Assembly: GCA_040275305.1 (NCBI GenBank)
Contig: JBEOJY010000034.1
Coordinates: 1-47,141 of the forward strand
Source: JBEOJY01 sp040275305
GTDB lineage: Bacteria; Pseudomonadota; Alphaproteobacteria; UBA9219
Direction of reading: 5' to 3'
DNA length: 47,141 bases
In this document: in pieces, positions 31,731 to 39,927 of the stretch
Layout: the number at the start of each line of letters is the position of its first letter
How positions within the stretch are numbered: position 1 is the first letter of the stretch
Notes under the pieces: generated by a model
What the model was told of the DNA's origin: nothing
Databases searched by the model: none
The model's input: only the letters and a program-made list of their open reading frames with translations
Translations under genes and position numbers: made by a program

Positions 31731-33950
31731 TTACATCGCCCGCGTTTCCAGAGTCTTGATCAAAAACCGATCGTAATTATAGACATCCTTGCGGAACTGA
31801 AGCTTGCCGGAAAGATCGACGAAAACCGTCTCATAGAGGATGAAGAGGGGCAGGGGCTTGGCAACCGCGACCCAGCGGGTTTTTCCGGATTCGATGGCAT
31901 CGGCGAGCTTCTGCGTATCCCAGTTTTCGGGGTTGGAGGCCATGATCGTTTCCGCGACTTCGAGCGGATCGCGCAGCCTGATGCAGCCGGAGCTAAAGTT
32001 GCGGCGGTCTTTGCCGAACAATTCTTGATGCGGCGTCCCATGCATATAGACGGCGAAAGTGTTGTCGAAATCGAACTTGATCCGGCCAAGGCTGTTGGCG
32101 TCGCCCGGAGATTGTCGCAGACGGAAATTGAATTCCCGTTCCTGCATGCTCTCCCAGTCGATATTCGCGCCGTGCGGATCGTCGCTGTGACCGCTGATGA
32201 CGAAGCCAAGCTTTTCAAGATAGTGCGGATCGCGCCGCAGCTTCGGCAAAATGTCTTTCCGCGCGATTTTCGCGGGAACATGCCAAAACGGATTGACGAT
32301 CATGCTGCGGATCTTGCTGTGGATGAACGGAGTCTTTCTGTCCACGCGCCCGACCACCACCGGACCATGATAGGCGATCTTGCCATCTTCCACCAGCAGG
32401 AGGCTGGCATCCGCGATGTTGACGAGCGCATAGCGCTCCAGCGGATAGTTTTCCGGCATATGCCGCCAGCGTTCCATGTTCGCGCGAATCTGACCGATTC
32501 TGTCGCTAACTGGCGCGTTGAGCATTTCAAGCGTATTGGGGCCAAGACTGCCGTCCCCGTCCAGCCCATTGCGAACCTGCCAAAGTTTGAGCTTCTCATG
32601 CAAGTCATCGTCAAAATATGTGGAGTCTTGAGCCTGCGCTGAGCTTTGCGCGGGTGGTTGCGCCGCAGCCTCCGGCGCGACTGCTGCGGGTTGTGGTTGC
32701 TCTTGCGCGTCGGAAGGAACTTCCGGCTGCAAGGATTCGCCGGAAGTCTCCTGCGCGGGCGCAGCCTCGCCCTGAGCCGGAGCGTCTTGGCCCAACAACC
32801 CCTTCAACGGAGTCGAGAGATACGGAACCGCTGGCTGGCCGGGATATTCTGGGTCGAGGGAAAGCCCGCCAAAGGAAACGCCCCCTGCCTGGGCAGGTAG
32901 CGCTTGCTCCGCAAAAGAAGCGCGAGGCAGCGCTGCGAAGGGCGGATGAGGAATGGAATCTTGTTCAGGGCTTGCTTTGATGTCGCCCGGCGCAAGTTCA
33001 AGCGGCGCAAACCGTTCAAACACGTGGCTTAATTGCAGCATGAAAATGGACCGGTTGGCATTCGGAAGCTGAAGGGCGGGCTGCGAAAGACGATTCTCAG
33101 AGGGAACGGTGGAAGCAAAAAGCGCACGCCCGTCCGTTTGCGTTTGGCCAACGCGCTGCGCTTTGAATTTTGAAGACTCCGGCGAAGGGATCCCGTCACG
33201 TTTTGCAGAAGTTGATTTCGGCTGCGCCAAAGCGGTATCGACCGGGAAAGTCAAAGACTCTTCAGCCTCAAGCCGTGCGCGAAGCTGCGTCACGCGAGGA
33301 CTCCGCTCGCCCAGCTTTAAGGTCGGGCCTGGCGCAATAGGCCTCCACCCGCCATGCTCCGCCATCTTGCGATAAGCTGCGAGCGATTGGGCCAAGGCCT
33401 GATAAGCAGGCTGCGTGGGAACCATGGTTTCTAGAAAAGCGCTTAATCCTTGAGCGCTCGCCGCATCGGCAAGCTTGGCCGGAATGTCGAGGGGCTGGCG
33501 GTGGAACGACCAGCCCGGATAATAATCGTCAAGATCAACCATATCGCCATGCAAGTCGCGCGCGAGCCGCAACAGCGTGTCCATCACCAGAATCTCAAGC
33601 TTCAACAGGCTCGCATCGTCCTGAGCAATCGCCATCTTGCGCATGATGTCGAAGGGATAATCCTCGCGTCGCAGACCATGCCAGACGACAAGCTCCTCGG
33701 CGGAATTCAAAAAAGTCGCGAGCGCAGCCGTGTTGCTGGCGCCTACGAAATTCCAAACGGCCTTGTGATCGCGCGCCTTATAAAAACTTGCGAGATCGGG
33801 CTTGTCGAGCGAGAATCCCTCAATAATCGGAGAATTGGAGGACAATGCGCCCTGAATATCCGACGCGCTGGGCAGCGCGTAAGCCATCCTGCCTCCGCAA
33901 AATAAAAGCAGAATCAAGGCAAAGATCAACAGTGCGGATCGACGCAACAT
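31731..33950 (-). CDS. Murein L,D-transpeptidase, LdtD (YcbB)-like
   Basis: The 739-residue protein has a signal peptide (MLRRSALLIFALILLLFCGGRMAYA). An N-terminal scaffold follows, then a Pro/Gln/Ala-rich linker near 235-435, a peptidoglycan-binding module (LHEKLKLWQVRNGLDGDGSLGPNTLEML) and a YkuD catalytic domain. The active-site region is YMHGTPHQELFG followed by RRNFSSGCIRLRDP, nucleophile C656. SSGC rather than SHGC is usual in the LdtD/YcbB branch. It cross-links peptidoglycan by 3-3 bonds in the periplasm. LdtD-type proteins are usually nearer 550-620 residues, and the excess is the low-complexity linker. It is the first gene of a - operon with the M48 protease and divergent from the RatA-like gene. 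Confidence 0.93.
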   Translation of the reverse strand: MLRRSALLIFALILLLFCGGRMAYALPSASDIQGALSSNSPIIEGFSLDKPDLASFYKARDHKAVWNFVGASNTAALATFLNSAEELVVWHGLRREDYPFDIMRKMAIAQDDASLLKLEILVMDTLLRLARDLHGDMVDLDDYYPGWSFHRQPLDIPAKLADAASAQGLSAFLETMVPTQPAYQALAQSLAAYRKMAEHGGWRPIAPGPTLKLGERSPRVTQLRARLEAEESLTFPVDTALAQPKSTSAKRDGIPSPESSKFKAQRVGQTQTDGRALFASTVPSENRLSQPALQLPNANRSIFMLQLSHVFERFAPLELAPGDIKASPEQDSIPHPPFAALPRASFAEQALPAQAGGVSFGGLSLDPEYPGQPAVPYLSTPLKGLLGQDAPAQGEAAPAQETSGESLQPEVPSDAQEQPQPAAVAPEAAAQPPAQSSAQAQDSTYFDDDLHEKLKLWQVRNGLDGDGSLGPNTLEMLNAPVSDRIGQIRANMERWRHMPENYPLERYALVNIADASLLLVEDGKIAYHGPVVVGRVDRKTPFIHSKIRSMIVNPFWHVPAKIARKDILPKLRRDPHYLEKLGFVISGHSDDPHGANIDWESMQEREFNFRLRQSPGDANSLGRIKFDFDNTFAVYMHGTPHQELFGKDRRNFSSGCIRLRDPLEVAETIMASNPENWDTQKLADAIESGKTRWVAVAKPLPLFILYETVFVDLSGKLQFRKDVYNYDRFLIKTLETRAM

Positions 33951-34068
33951 CGCAAGCCGTGGATGAACGAGGAAGAAATCAAGAGCGGATAATTATATAC
34001 CCCAACCCGGAAAAGTTATATAGAAGCCGTCTATTGAAAATCAATTAACCCAGCAACCTGTCTCCGCG

Positions 34069-34539
34069 ATGCCGAGCCATAGTGAAACGCGCATTCTGCC
34101 TTACACGCCGTCCCAGCTCTTCGATCTCGTCATCGCGATCGAACGCTACCCAGAATTTTTGCCATGGTGCCGCAGAACCAGAATTCGCGAACGGTCCGAC
34201 GGCAAGATCGTTTCGGATATGGAGATTGGATACAAGCTGTTATCGGAGAATTTCACCTCGCTCGTAACAGCGAAGCGCCCGCGCAAGATCGTGGTGGAGT
34301 ATGTTTCAGGGCCGCTCTCGCGCCTCAGCAATGCATGGGAGTTCGAACCGTCGGGAAAAACCGCCTGCAAATTGTCCTTCACGGTCGATTTCGAGTTTCG
34401 TTCGCCGCTTATGCGTGTCGCGATGGAAATGTTTTTCGACAAAGCTTTGTCGCGCATGGTCACCGCCTTCGAAGCTCGCGCCAAGGAAATCTATGGCCCC
34501 CCAAAAAAGCAACCCGTGCGCAGGAACCTGGCCTCATGA
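34069..34539 (+). CDS. RatA/COQ10-type START-domain protein
   Basis: The 156-residue protein matches the polyketide cyclase/START-like family that includes bacterial RatA and mitochondrial COQ10: SETRILPYTPSQLFDLVIAIERYPEFLPWCRRTRI, MEIGYKLLSENFTSLVTAKRP, VEYVSGPLSRLSNAWEFEP and LSFTVDFEFRSPLMRVAMEMFF. COQ10 binds ubiquinone and aids its use in respiration. RatA was described as a ribosome-association toxin in E. coli, but most alphaproteobacterial members sit alone and a ubiquinone role is more likely; no antitoxin-like gene is next to it. It is divergent from the transpeptidase operon with a 118-bp AT-rich gap. Confidence 0.9.
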   Translation: MPSHSETRILPYTPSQLFDLVIAIERYPEFLPWCRRTRIRERSDGKIVSDMEIGYKLLSENFTSLVTAKRPRKIVVEYVSGPLSRLSNAWEFEPSGKTACKLSFTVDFEFRSPLMRVAMEMFFDKALSRMVTAFEARAKEIYGPPKKQPVRRNLAS

Positions 34540-34610
34540 AGACCGGGGCGGGTGTAACGCCTTGCTGCCGATGGATTTTTGCCAACTCAAGAAATGTTTG
34601 AGGCGCGCAA
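34540..34610. repeat. Family 1 right-end fragment after the RatA-like gene
   Basis: GGGGCGGGTGTAACGC (core C type) is followed by TTTTTGCCAACTCAAGAAATG, resembling the family 1 right terminus. The element begins at the stop codon of the RatA-like gene and is incomplete. Confidence 0.45.
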
Positions 34611-34691
34611 AAAATACACAACGCTGCGTTTATTACTCCCAAGCCTTTCATGGATTATGAAGACAATCCTTGCAAACAGGGCGTCATTTGT

Positions 34692-34966
34692 CTTCGCAAG
34701 CACGCTACCTTACACGTTAACCCATTGTTTGATAAGAAAACTTATCTTAGCAGAAAGCGTCATTCCGGCGAAAGCTGGAATCCAGCAGCGCCGCGTCTGC
34801 GGCGCGAAAGAGTCAAAAACACGCCCTTGATCGCAGGCCGTGAATTCGTTCTTTTCCTCTCGCTGCCGCTCGCAAGCTGGATTCCGGCTTTCGCCGGAAT
34901 GACGCGGGTGGCTTATTTGTCCTACAATATCAATGCGCCTCTCTGTAGAGGTAGCATGCTTCGCAA
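34692..34966. repeat. Family 2 element (34701-34958) with 8-bp flanking direct repeats
   Basis: The ends CACGCTACCTTACACGTTAA...CCATTG (left) and ...AGAGGTAGCATG (right) are imperfect inverted repeats. CTTCGCAA occurs immediately outside both (34692-34699 and 34959-34966), a probable target-site duplication. The core is a palindrome of the GTCATTCCGGCGAAAGC...GCTTTCGCCGGAATGAC type (34761-34905), enclosing a GCGCCGCGTCTGCGGCGC hairpin. With the family 1 fragment at 34540-34610 it explains the gap 34540-34992; no gene is seen. Confidence 0.85.
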
Positions 34967-34992
34967 AGCGCAAAAGAAATCTTGGGAATTAC

Positions 34993-35526
34993 TTACGTTT
35001 TGCGGGCGATGCGGTCGATTTCCTTCTGCACCAGCCTCTCGACTGTCGCAGGTAGATTTTGATCAAGCCAATCCTTGAGCAGGGGCCGCATCAGTTCGAT
35101 CGCCATGTCTTCCAGCGTGCGCGTCCCGTTGCCGAGCAAGGTCGTGGAATGCGAGCTTGAGGAAAGCCGCTCGATTTCGACCGTATTGGCCAGAGACGAA
35201 AGCGAAGACGCCGCAACTACGGCCGCAGTCGGGGAAACAAGAGTATCTCCCGCAGAAACCGCAGGCGCTTGTTGTTGTGGCGGCAGGGGAGGCTGCGTGA
35301 AGCTACTCGGCGGCGGAGCCGGAGGGGGCGGTGGTGCGACATTCGCAACAGTCCCATCATTCTGCACGACCTGCGTCAATTCCACTATATCGTCCGAATC
35401 AGCCGCAGCAGCATCTGGCGAGGCAGCAGGTACCTGTTCGTCAGAGATGATTCTGCGAATTGACGCAAGAATCTCCTCCATCGACGGCTCTGCAGTAGCC
35501 TGCGGGGGTTCGGGGGCATCGGCCAT
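34993..35526 (-). CDS. popZ: PopZ-like polar organising protein (DUF2497)
   Basis: The 177-residue protein has the two conserved blocks of PopZ. The N-terminal helix EPSMEEILASIRRIISDE (near 14-31) recruits partners. The C-terminal oligomerisation region is LEDMAIELMRPLLKDWLDQN, then LPATVERLVQKEIDRIARKT. Between them is a Pro/Ala-rich linker (about 60-105, with PPPPPAPPPSS). In Caulobacter PopZ forms a pole-localised matrix that anchors the chromosome origin through ParB. The linker here is shorter and less acidic than the Caulobacter PED region as I recall it. No convincing ribosome site is seen. It is convergent with the repeat region and separate from xerD by 187 bp. Confidence 0.88.
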   Translation of the reverse strand: MADAPEPPQATAEPSMEEILASIRRIISDEQVPAASPDAAAADSDDIVELTQVVQNDGTVANVAPPPPPAPPPSSFTQPPLPPQQQAPAVSAGDTLVSPTAAVVAASSLSSLANTVEIERLSSSSHSTTLLGNGTRTLEDMAIELMRPLLKDWLDQNLPATVERLVQKEIDRIARKT

Positions 35527-35713
35527 GGGAACTATTGGAAAGCGAAAAAAAGGAAGGTTTCAGATACCGAAGTCTAGCGTCTTTTACTTGTTGCGCAAGC
35601 TCTATGTCGGGCGAACGGACGGATTAGGCAACAGCAGGGCGCGATAGACACACTCGCACCAGAAACGAAATTGGCGAAGCAGTCCTCAACTCTTCAAGTG
35701 CGACAGACATACG

Positions 35714-36640
35714 TTATTTTTTCTCCACGGCCAGCGGATGATGTTGCTCCAGAGTCTCGCGCAGTCGCTGTGTTGTGACATGCGTATAAATCTGGGTCGT
35801 CGCAAGATCGGCATGCCCTAACATCGCCTGTACGCTGCGCAAGTCCGCCCCGTGCTCAAGTAAATGGGTAGCGAAACTATGGCGTAGAACATGAGGGCTG
35901 AGCCTATCTGGCGCGATTCCAGCCTTAAGCCCCGTCTCCTTGATCAACTGGAAGAAACGTTGTCGGGTCAGATGCCCCTTGCCGCCGCGCGAGGGAAAAA
36001 GATAAGGCGAAGATTTTGCGCCGCGCCGCGCGCCTGAAAGTTCGCGGATTTTGCGTCGCTCAAGCCACGCGCGCAAAGCCGCAAGCGCAGGCTCGCCGAC
36101 CGGAACCAGCCTTTCCTTGCCGCCCTTACCCTTGACCTGAACAAATCTGCGCTCGAACAAAATAGCTGCGACAGGAAGGCTGACCATCTCGCTCACCCTC
36201 AGCCCAGACGAGTATAAAAGCTCGATCATGGCCATAAGGCGTACGCCTTCATCCGCTTGCGTGGGCACCGCGCCAAGCAGATGGCCAATCTCGTCTTCGC
36301 TCAACCCTTTGGGAAGCGCGCGCGCAAGCTTCGGCGAATCAAGCGCGCGTGTCGGGTCTTCTCCGCGCAATCCCTCGGATAACAGAAAGCGAAAAAATTG
36401 TCGTAAAGCCGAAAGCCGTCGCGCCTGCGTTCGCGCGGAATAAACGCTCTGCGACCTCAGATAGCATCGCAAATCGTCTTCGTTGGTGTCGCGCAACGCT
36501 TGCCCGCCGTGATGATGTTCGAAATGGCCGGCCACGTCATCGAGATCGCGCCGATAGGCAAGCCGTGTGTTCTCTGCTGCGTTACGTTCAGCCGAAAGGG
36601 AATCAAGGAACGATTCGATCAGATCAAGGTCGCGCGGCAT
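35714..36640 (-). CDS. xerD: Tyrosine recombinase XerD
   Basis: The 308-residue protein has an N-terminal SAM-like core-binding domain (SFLDSLSAERNAAENTRLAYRRDL...FRFLLSEGL) and a catalytic domain with all six expected residues: Arg in SSGLRVSEMV, Lys in VKGKGGKERLVP, His-x-x-Arg in HVLRHSFATHLLEHGADLR, then His in LGHADLATTQ and Tyr in IYTHV. LPKGLSEDEI and the length fit chromosomal XerC/XerD, which resolve chromosome dimers at dif. XerD is favoured because of the aroK-aroB neighbourhood common in alphaproteobacteria. It starts 12 bp after the large Ala-rich protein gene and is cotranscribed with it. Confidence 0.93.
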   Translation of the reverse strand: MPRDLDLIESFLDSLSAERNAAENTRLAYRRDLDDVAGHFEHHHGGQALRDTNEDDLRCYLRSQSVYSARTQARRLSALRQFFRFLLSEGLRGEDPTRALDSPKLARALPKGLSEDEIGHLLGAVPTQADEGVRLMAMIELLYSSGLRVSEMVSLPVAAILFERRFVQVKGKGGKERLVPVGEPALAALRAWLERRKIRELSGARRGAKSSPYLFPSRGGKGHLTRQRFFQLIKETGLKAGIAPDRLSPHVLRHSFATHLLEHGADLRSVQAMLGHADLATTQIYTHVTTQRLRETLEQHHPLAVEKK

Positions 36641-36652
36641 GGGAAGCCATAA

Positions 36653-39082
36653 TTAAGGAGCATCGCTGCCGTTTGAACCGCCAGCCGAAAGAACGCCCGT
36701 GGCCAACAAGGTCTCGCGCGCGAACGCGACAGCCTCCGCCGCAAAACCCGCATGCCGCAAGGCGCGCGTAATATCGATTCGGACAGCCAACGGAATATTA
36801 TCAGCGGAACCAGCAGCGACAAGAGCCTCCAGAACCGTTTCGCCTTTACGCTTGGCGCGTCCGGATTCGCGCAACCGTTCAAGCAAAAGGGCAGACGGTA
36901 GGTGAATCTTGTCAAAGGCTCTCGGAGCGTCCACAACCTGCGCCCAGACATCGTCGGGAATGGCGATCCCCGCCGCATCAAGTATAAGAAGAATAACTCC
37001 TGCGACTTCACGCCTTGCGCGAAAAGCCGCATCCTCTTGAATAAGGGCTACTGAAACGGAATTGGCCGCCGCTAAACGGGCAGCTTCGTCAAGCTTGAGG
37101 ATATGCTTAAGCCAGTCTTGGATGTTTTTCGAAAAGTCTTTTTCGGACTCAAAGCCGTTGAGAGCGATAAGCGGCCATAAATTCTTCAAAGCTTTTTTTG
37201 CGGAAGGCGTTCGCGCCGCCTCATCTTGCGCGACCTTGATCCAACCAAGCGTCCTGTCGGGCTTATCGTCGGCCAGCAGGGAGATCATCAGCGCTGCGGC
37301 AGGCGACGCCGTCATAAGGGCCGAAGCCTTGTCGGGCGTTAGATCGCTAAGCATCATAAGGGCAAGGTTCCGCATAGCGCCGCCTTGATCGGGAGGCGGG
37401 ACGCTTTGAATCAAACGCAAGGCGGCATTAAGCCTGTTGTCCTGACTCTTGTCCTTCATCGCGATCTGATAAAGACGCGCGCGCAGCATGGAGCCTGTCG
37501 CGCGAACCTTGTTGGCATCCGTCTCTTTTGCCACGAGCGGGAGGTGGGAAAAGTCAACACCGGCATAAATTTTGCCTAGGAACTCAGCGTCAATCAAACC
37601 CTGCGCGGCCGCGCGTTCCGCAAGCGAAACCCTCGCGTCCAAACTCTCCGTCTTGCCGTTCAGAATTTCGGGAATAATTGCCGCCGGAGGTCGCGCATAA
37701 AGCTCGTTGCGCAAGGGCAGATTGGCCAAGCGTATCAATGCGAGCGACAGCGGCTTGAGCGGCGTCAATTGCCGTGGAAGCTGTTTGCTCCCGCCAAGCG
37801 CGTTTTTCGTCGCAAGCATGAAGAAAATCTCGTCCTTCACTTTCTGCGTGGTCATCACGTCAAGGCCAAGTTGAGCGGATTTCATATCGTTGGCGCGAAG
37901 ATGGCAAACCACAAGAATTTTTTGCCAATCGTGACTGGGGCGATTCTTGAGAATGTCAGGCGCGTGCGCGCAGACTTCGGCAATGCTGGACTGATCGCCG
38001 CTCGCTAACGTAGCTTCCGCCGCCATGCGCTTGGCTTCGTCGTCAACAACCCCGTCCTTCGCCAAAACCACCATCTTCCAAGCCTCGACCGGACGACCCA
38101 GCGCGACTAGTTTTTGAATGCGCAGCGAGGTAAGGCTTGAACCCGGCAGAATGTTTTGGCTTACGCCTTCGGGCGGCGCGGCGGAACTGGCCAGCAGCCG
38201 ATAAGCAAGTTTGTTGAGGATAGGCGAAGCCATCGGCAGAGTAAGCGCAGGCATAAGTCTTTCCACCGTCGCGCGCGCCGTGCCTTTCCATAACCCGACG
38301 CCAAAACCGCCTTCATTGGACACGAGCAGGCCGAAAGCATCAGGGCTAATCGGAGCGATGGGCGAATTGCTTGGCACCGTAGCTGAACTTGCCTGAGCCG
38401 GAACGGCAGCGGCAGTTGTTGCTACGGAGGGGGACGACGCGGATGTTGGAGCAGGCGCAGCATCCGGAGCTGCTTCTAGAACAACGCCTTTATCGTCTTT
38501 CACCGAGCCTTTCGGATCAACCGACTGATTGATCGACTTTTCGATACGGAGAGCCTCGATTTTGGCATCCGCGTTTTTTGCCGCGTCCTTGGCCCCGGGT
38601 ATTGCGAGTGGGGGGGCAGAAACAGAGGGTAAGGAAACTTCTGGGGAAGTTGGCTTTAAGGATGCGGATTCCGCAGCTTGTGATGAAGGACTGGCAGGCG
38701 TAGAGGCAGCGGTTTGCGGTGAGGAAGCTGGGGCGGATTGCGCCTGCGAAGCGCCTGTTGTCGTCGCGGTTTTGTCAGGAGAGGAAGCCAAGGCAGGAGC
38801 AACCTTGGAATCTTGCTCTGGTTCTGTCGCAGGAGTAGACAGCGACTGATAGATAAGGGAAAGCGGCGCTTCCTCGGTCGTTGGTGGCACAAAACTCGCT
38901 TCGCGCGACTCCTGACGCGCAGGCGCTGCGAGCGCCCCCTCGAAACGCAAGCATACGAGCGCTAAAAAAAACAGCGCAAGCGAGGCCATAGCTATAGCGC
39001 ATGACGCCAGGCTATCCTCAGCCCTTTGCCAATTCTTTACGTGCGAGAAGCGTGCTGCAACTTTAGCGTGAAATCCGATCAT
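36653..39082 (-). CDS. Large Ala/Ser/Pro-rich exported protein with helical C-terminal half
   Basis: From the ATG at 39082 the protein is 809 residues. A hydrophobic segment (CAIAMASLALFFLALVCLRF) near residues 30-50 acts as signal or anchor. Residues about 70-270 are low complexity (Ala, Ser, Pro, Thr, Gln), and the rest is helical, TPR-like solenoid (LVALGRPVEAWKMVVLAKDG, ARRILQS-type helices), ending GGSNGSDAP. Similar genes between xerD and aroK in Rhodospirillales are, from memory, sometimes labelled antifreeze glycopeptide-related because of the Ala-rich region; that name says nothing about function. The open frame extends to 39184 but without a better start. It probably faces the periplasm. 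It is divergent from aroK. Confidence 0.8.
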   Translation of the reverse strand: MIGFHAKVAARFSHVKNWQRAEDSLASCAIAMASLALFFLALVCLRFEGALAAPARQESREASFVPPTTEEAPLSLIYQSLSTPATEPEQDSKVAPALASSPDKTATTTGASQAQSAPASSPQTAASTPASPSSQAAESASLKPTSPEVSLPSVSAPPLAIPGAKDAAKNADAKIEALRIEKSINQSVDPKGSVKDDKGVVLEAAPDAAPAPTSASSPSVATTAAAVPAQASSATVPSNSPIAPISPDAFGLLVSNEGGFGVGLWKGTARATVERLMPALTLPMASPILNKLAYRLLASSAAPPEGVSQNILPGSSLTSLRIQKLVALGRPVEAWKMVVLAKDGVVDDEAKRMAAEATLASGDQSSIAEVCAHAPDILKNRPSHDWQKILVVCHLRANDMKSAQLGLDVMTTQKVKDEIFFMLATKNALGGSKQLPRQLTPLKPLSLALIRLANLPLRNELYARPPAAIIPEILNGKTESLDARVSLAERAAAQGLIDAEFLGKIYAGVDFSHLPLVAKETDANKVRATGSMLRARLYQIAMKDKSQDNRLNAALRLIQSVPPPDQGGAMRNLALMMLSDLTPDKASALMTASPAAALMISLLADDKPDRTLGWIKVAQDEAARTPSAKKALKNLWPLIALNGFESEKDFSKNIQDWLKHILKLDEAARLAAANSVSVALIQEDAAFRARREVAGVILLILDAAGIAIPDDVWAQVVDAPRAFDKIHLPSALLLERLRESGRAKRKGETVLEALVAAGSADNIPLAVRIDITRALRHAGFAAEAVAFARETLLATGVLSAGGSNGSDAP

Positions 39083-39347
39083 CGGGGATGGCCTGTCGAA
39101 TGTGTTGAGGGGACGGCGCGATTGAAGAACTCGCAAGACTAACGATACCCAAAACAAAAATGAACAGGACAGTCGCCAAAACAATCGGGAGGATGTGCTT
39201 AGGTTTCATTCTCATGTGCGACGCCCGGAATGCAAAAAAATCTTACCCGCGCCGATTCATCACTGGACGATTGCTTCGGCGCAAGGCTGGCAGTGCGAAA
39301 AAATAAGGCCGTGCTTGCGCAAAACGCTTTGACGACCTACGATCCTC

Positions 39348-39917
39348 ATGATGACTAACACAAACGCCCCCTCGACCGCCAGCTTTGTCGCAAAGCGAAT
39401 GATTGTCCTGACGGGCATCATGGGGTCCGGCAAAAGCACGATCGGGCGCAGGCTGGCGACGCGCCTCAATTTGCCTTTCACGGACTCTGATCAGGCCATA
39501 GAGGAAGCTGCGGGCATGACGATCCCGCAAATCTTCGAGCGGTTTGGAGAAGCCGAATTCCGCAACGGCGAACGGCGCGTGATCACGCGCCTGCTTGAAG
39601 GCCCTGTCGGCGTGCTGGCCACGGGCGGCGGCGCGTTTGTGGATCCCTCGACCCGCGCCTTGATTAAGGATAAGGCCGTATCGATATGGTTGCGGGCCGA
39701 TCTGGATGTATTGTTCGAAAGAACGTCGCGCCGCGATGGAAGACCTCTGCTACAGGTGGAAAATCCGCGCGAACGTCTGGCATCGCTGCTCGAAAAGCGC
39801 GAACCGTACTATGCCGAAGCCGATATTACGGTGGAAAGCGGCGTAGGCCCGGTGGAGGAAACGGTCACGCGCGCGCTTGCCGCGCTGATAAGCCAGCAAC
39901 AGGTTCCGGACGCATAA
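39348..39917 (+). CDS. aroK: Shikimate kinase
   Basis: The 189-residue protein has the P-loop IVLTGIMGSGKSTIGRRLA, the shikimate-binding residues in LPFTDSDQAIEEAAGM (D) and FRNGERRVI (R, E), the GVLATGGGAFVD motif and the lid arginines in RTSRRDGRPLLQ. It phosphorylates shikimate at O3 (fifth step of the pathway). The N-terminus has about 15 extra residues before the core (MMTNTNAPSTASFVAKR), so a slightly later start cannot be excluded, but no other ATG is close. aroB begins ten bases after its stop. Confidence 0.95.
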   Translation: MMTNTNAPSTASFVAKRMIVLTGIMGSGKSTIGRRLATRLNLPFTDSDQAIEEAAGMTIPQIFERFGEAEFRNGERRVITRLLEGPVGVLATGGGAFVDPSTRALIKDKAVSIWLRADLDVLFERTSRRDGRPLLQVENPRERLASLLEKREPYYAEADITVESGVGPVEETVTRALAALISQQQVPDA

Positions 39918-39927
39918 GGGCTCATTC

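Noticed and set aside
31983..31997. Loss of a catalytic histidine in the transpeptidase (SSGC instead of SHGC)
   Set aside because: The LdtD/YcbB branch normally has SSGC, and the nucleophilic cysteine is present.
34069..34539. Toxin-antitoxin module around the RatA-like gene
   Set aside because: No RatB-like or antitoxin gene adjoins it; START/COQ10 function in ubiquinone use fits better.
35714..36640. Integrase of a mobile element
   Set aside because: The protein is a chromosomal XerD type in a housekeeping neighbourhood with no attachment sites or phage genes.
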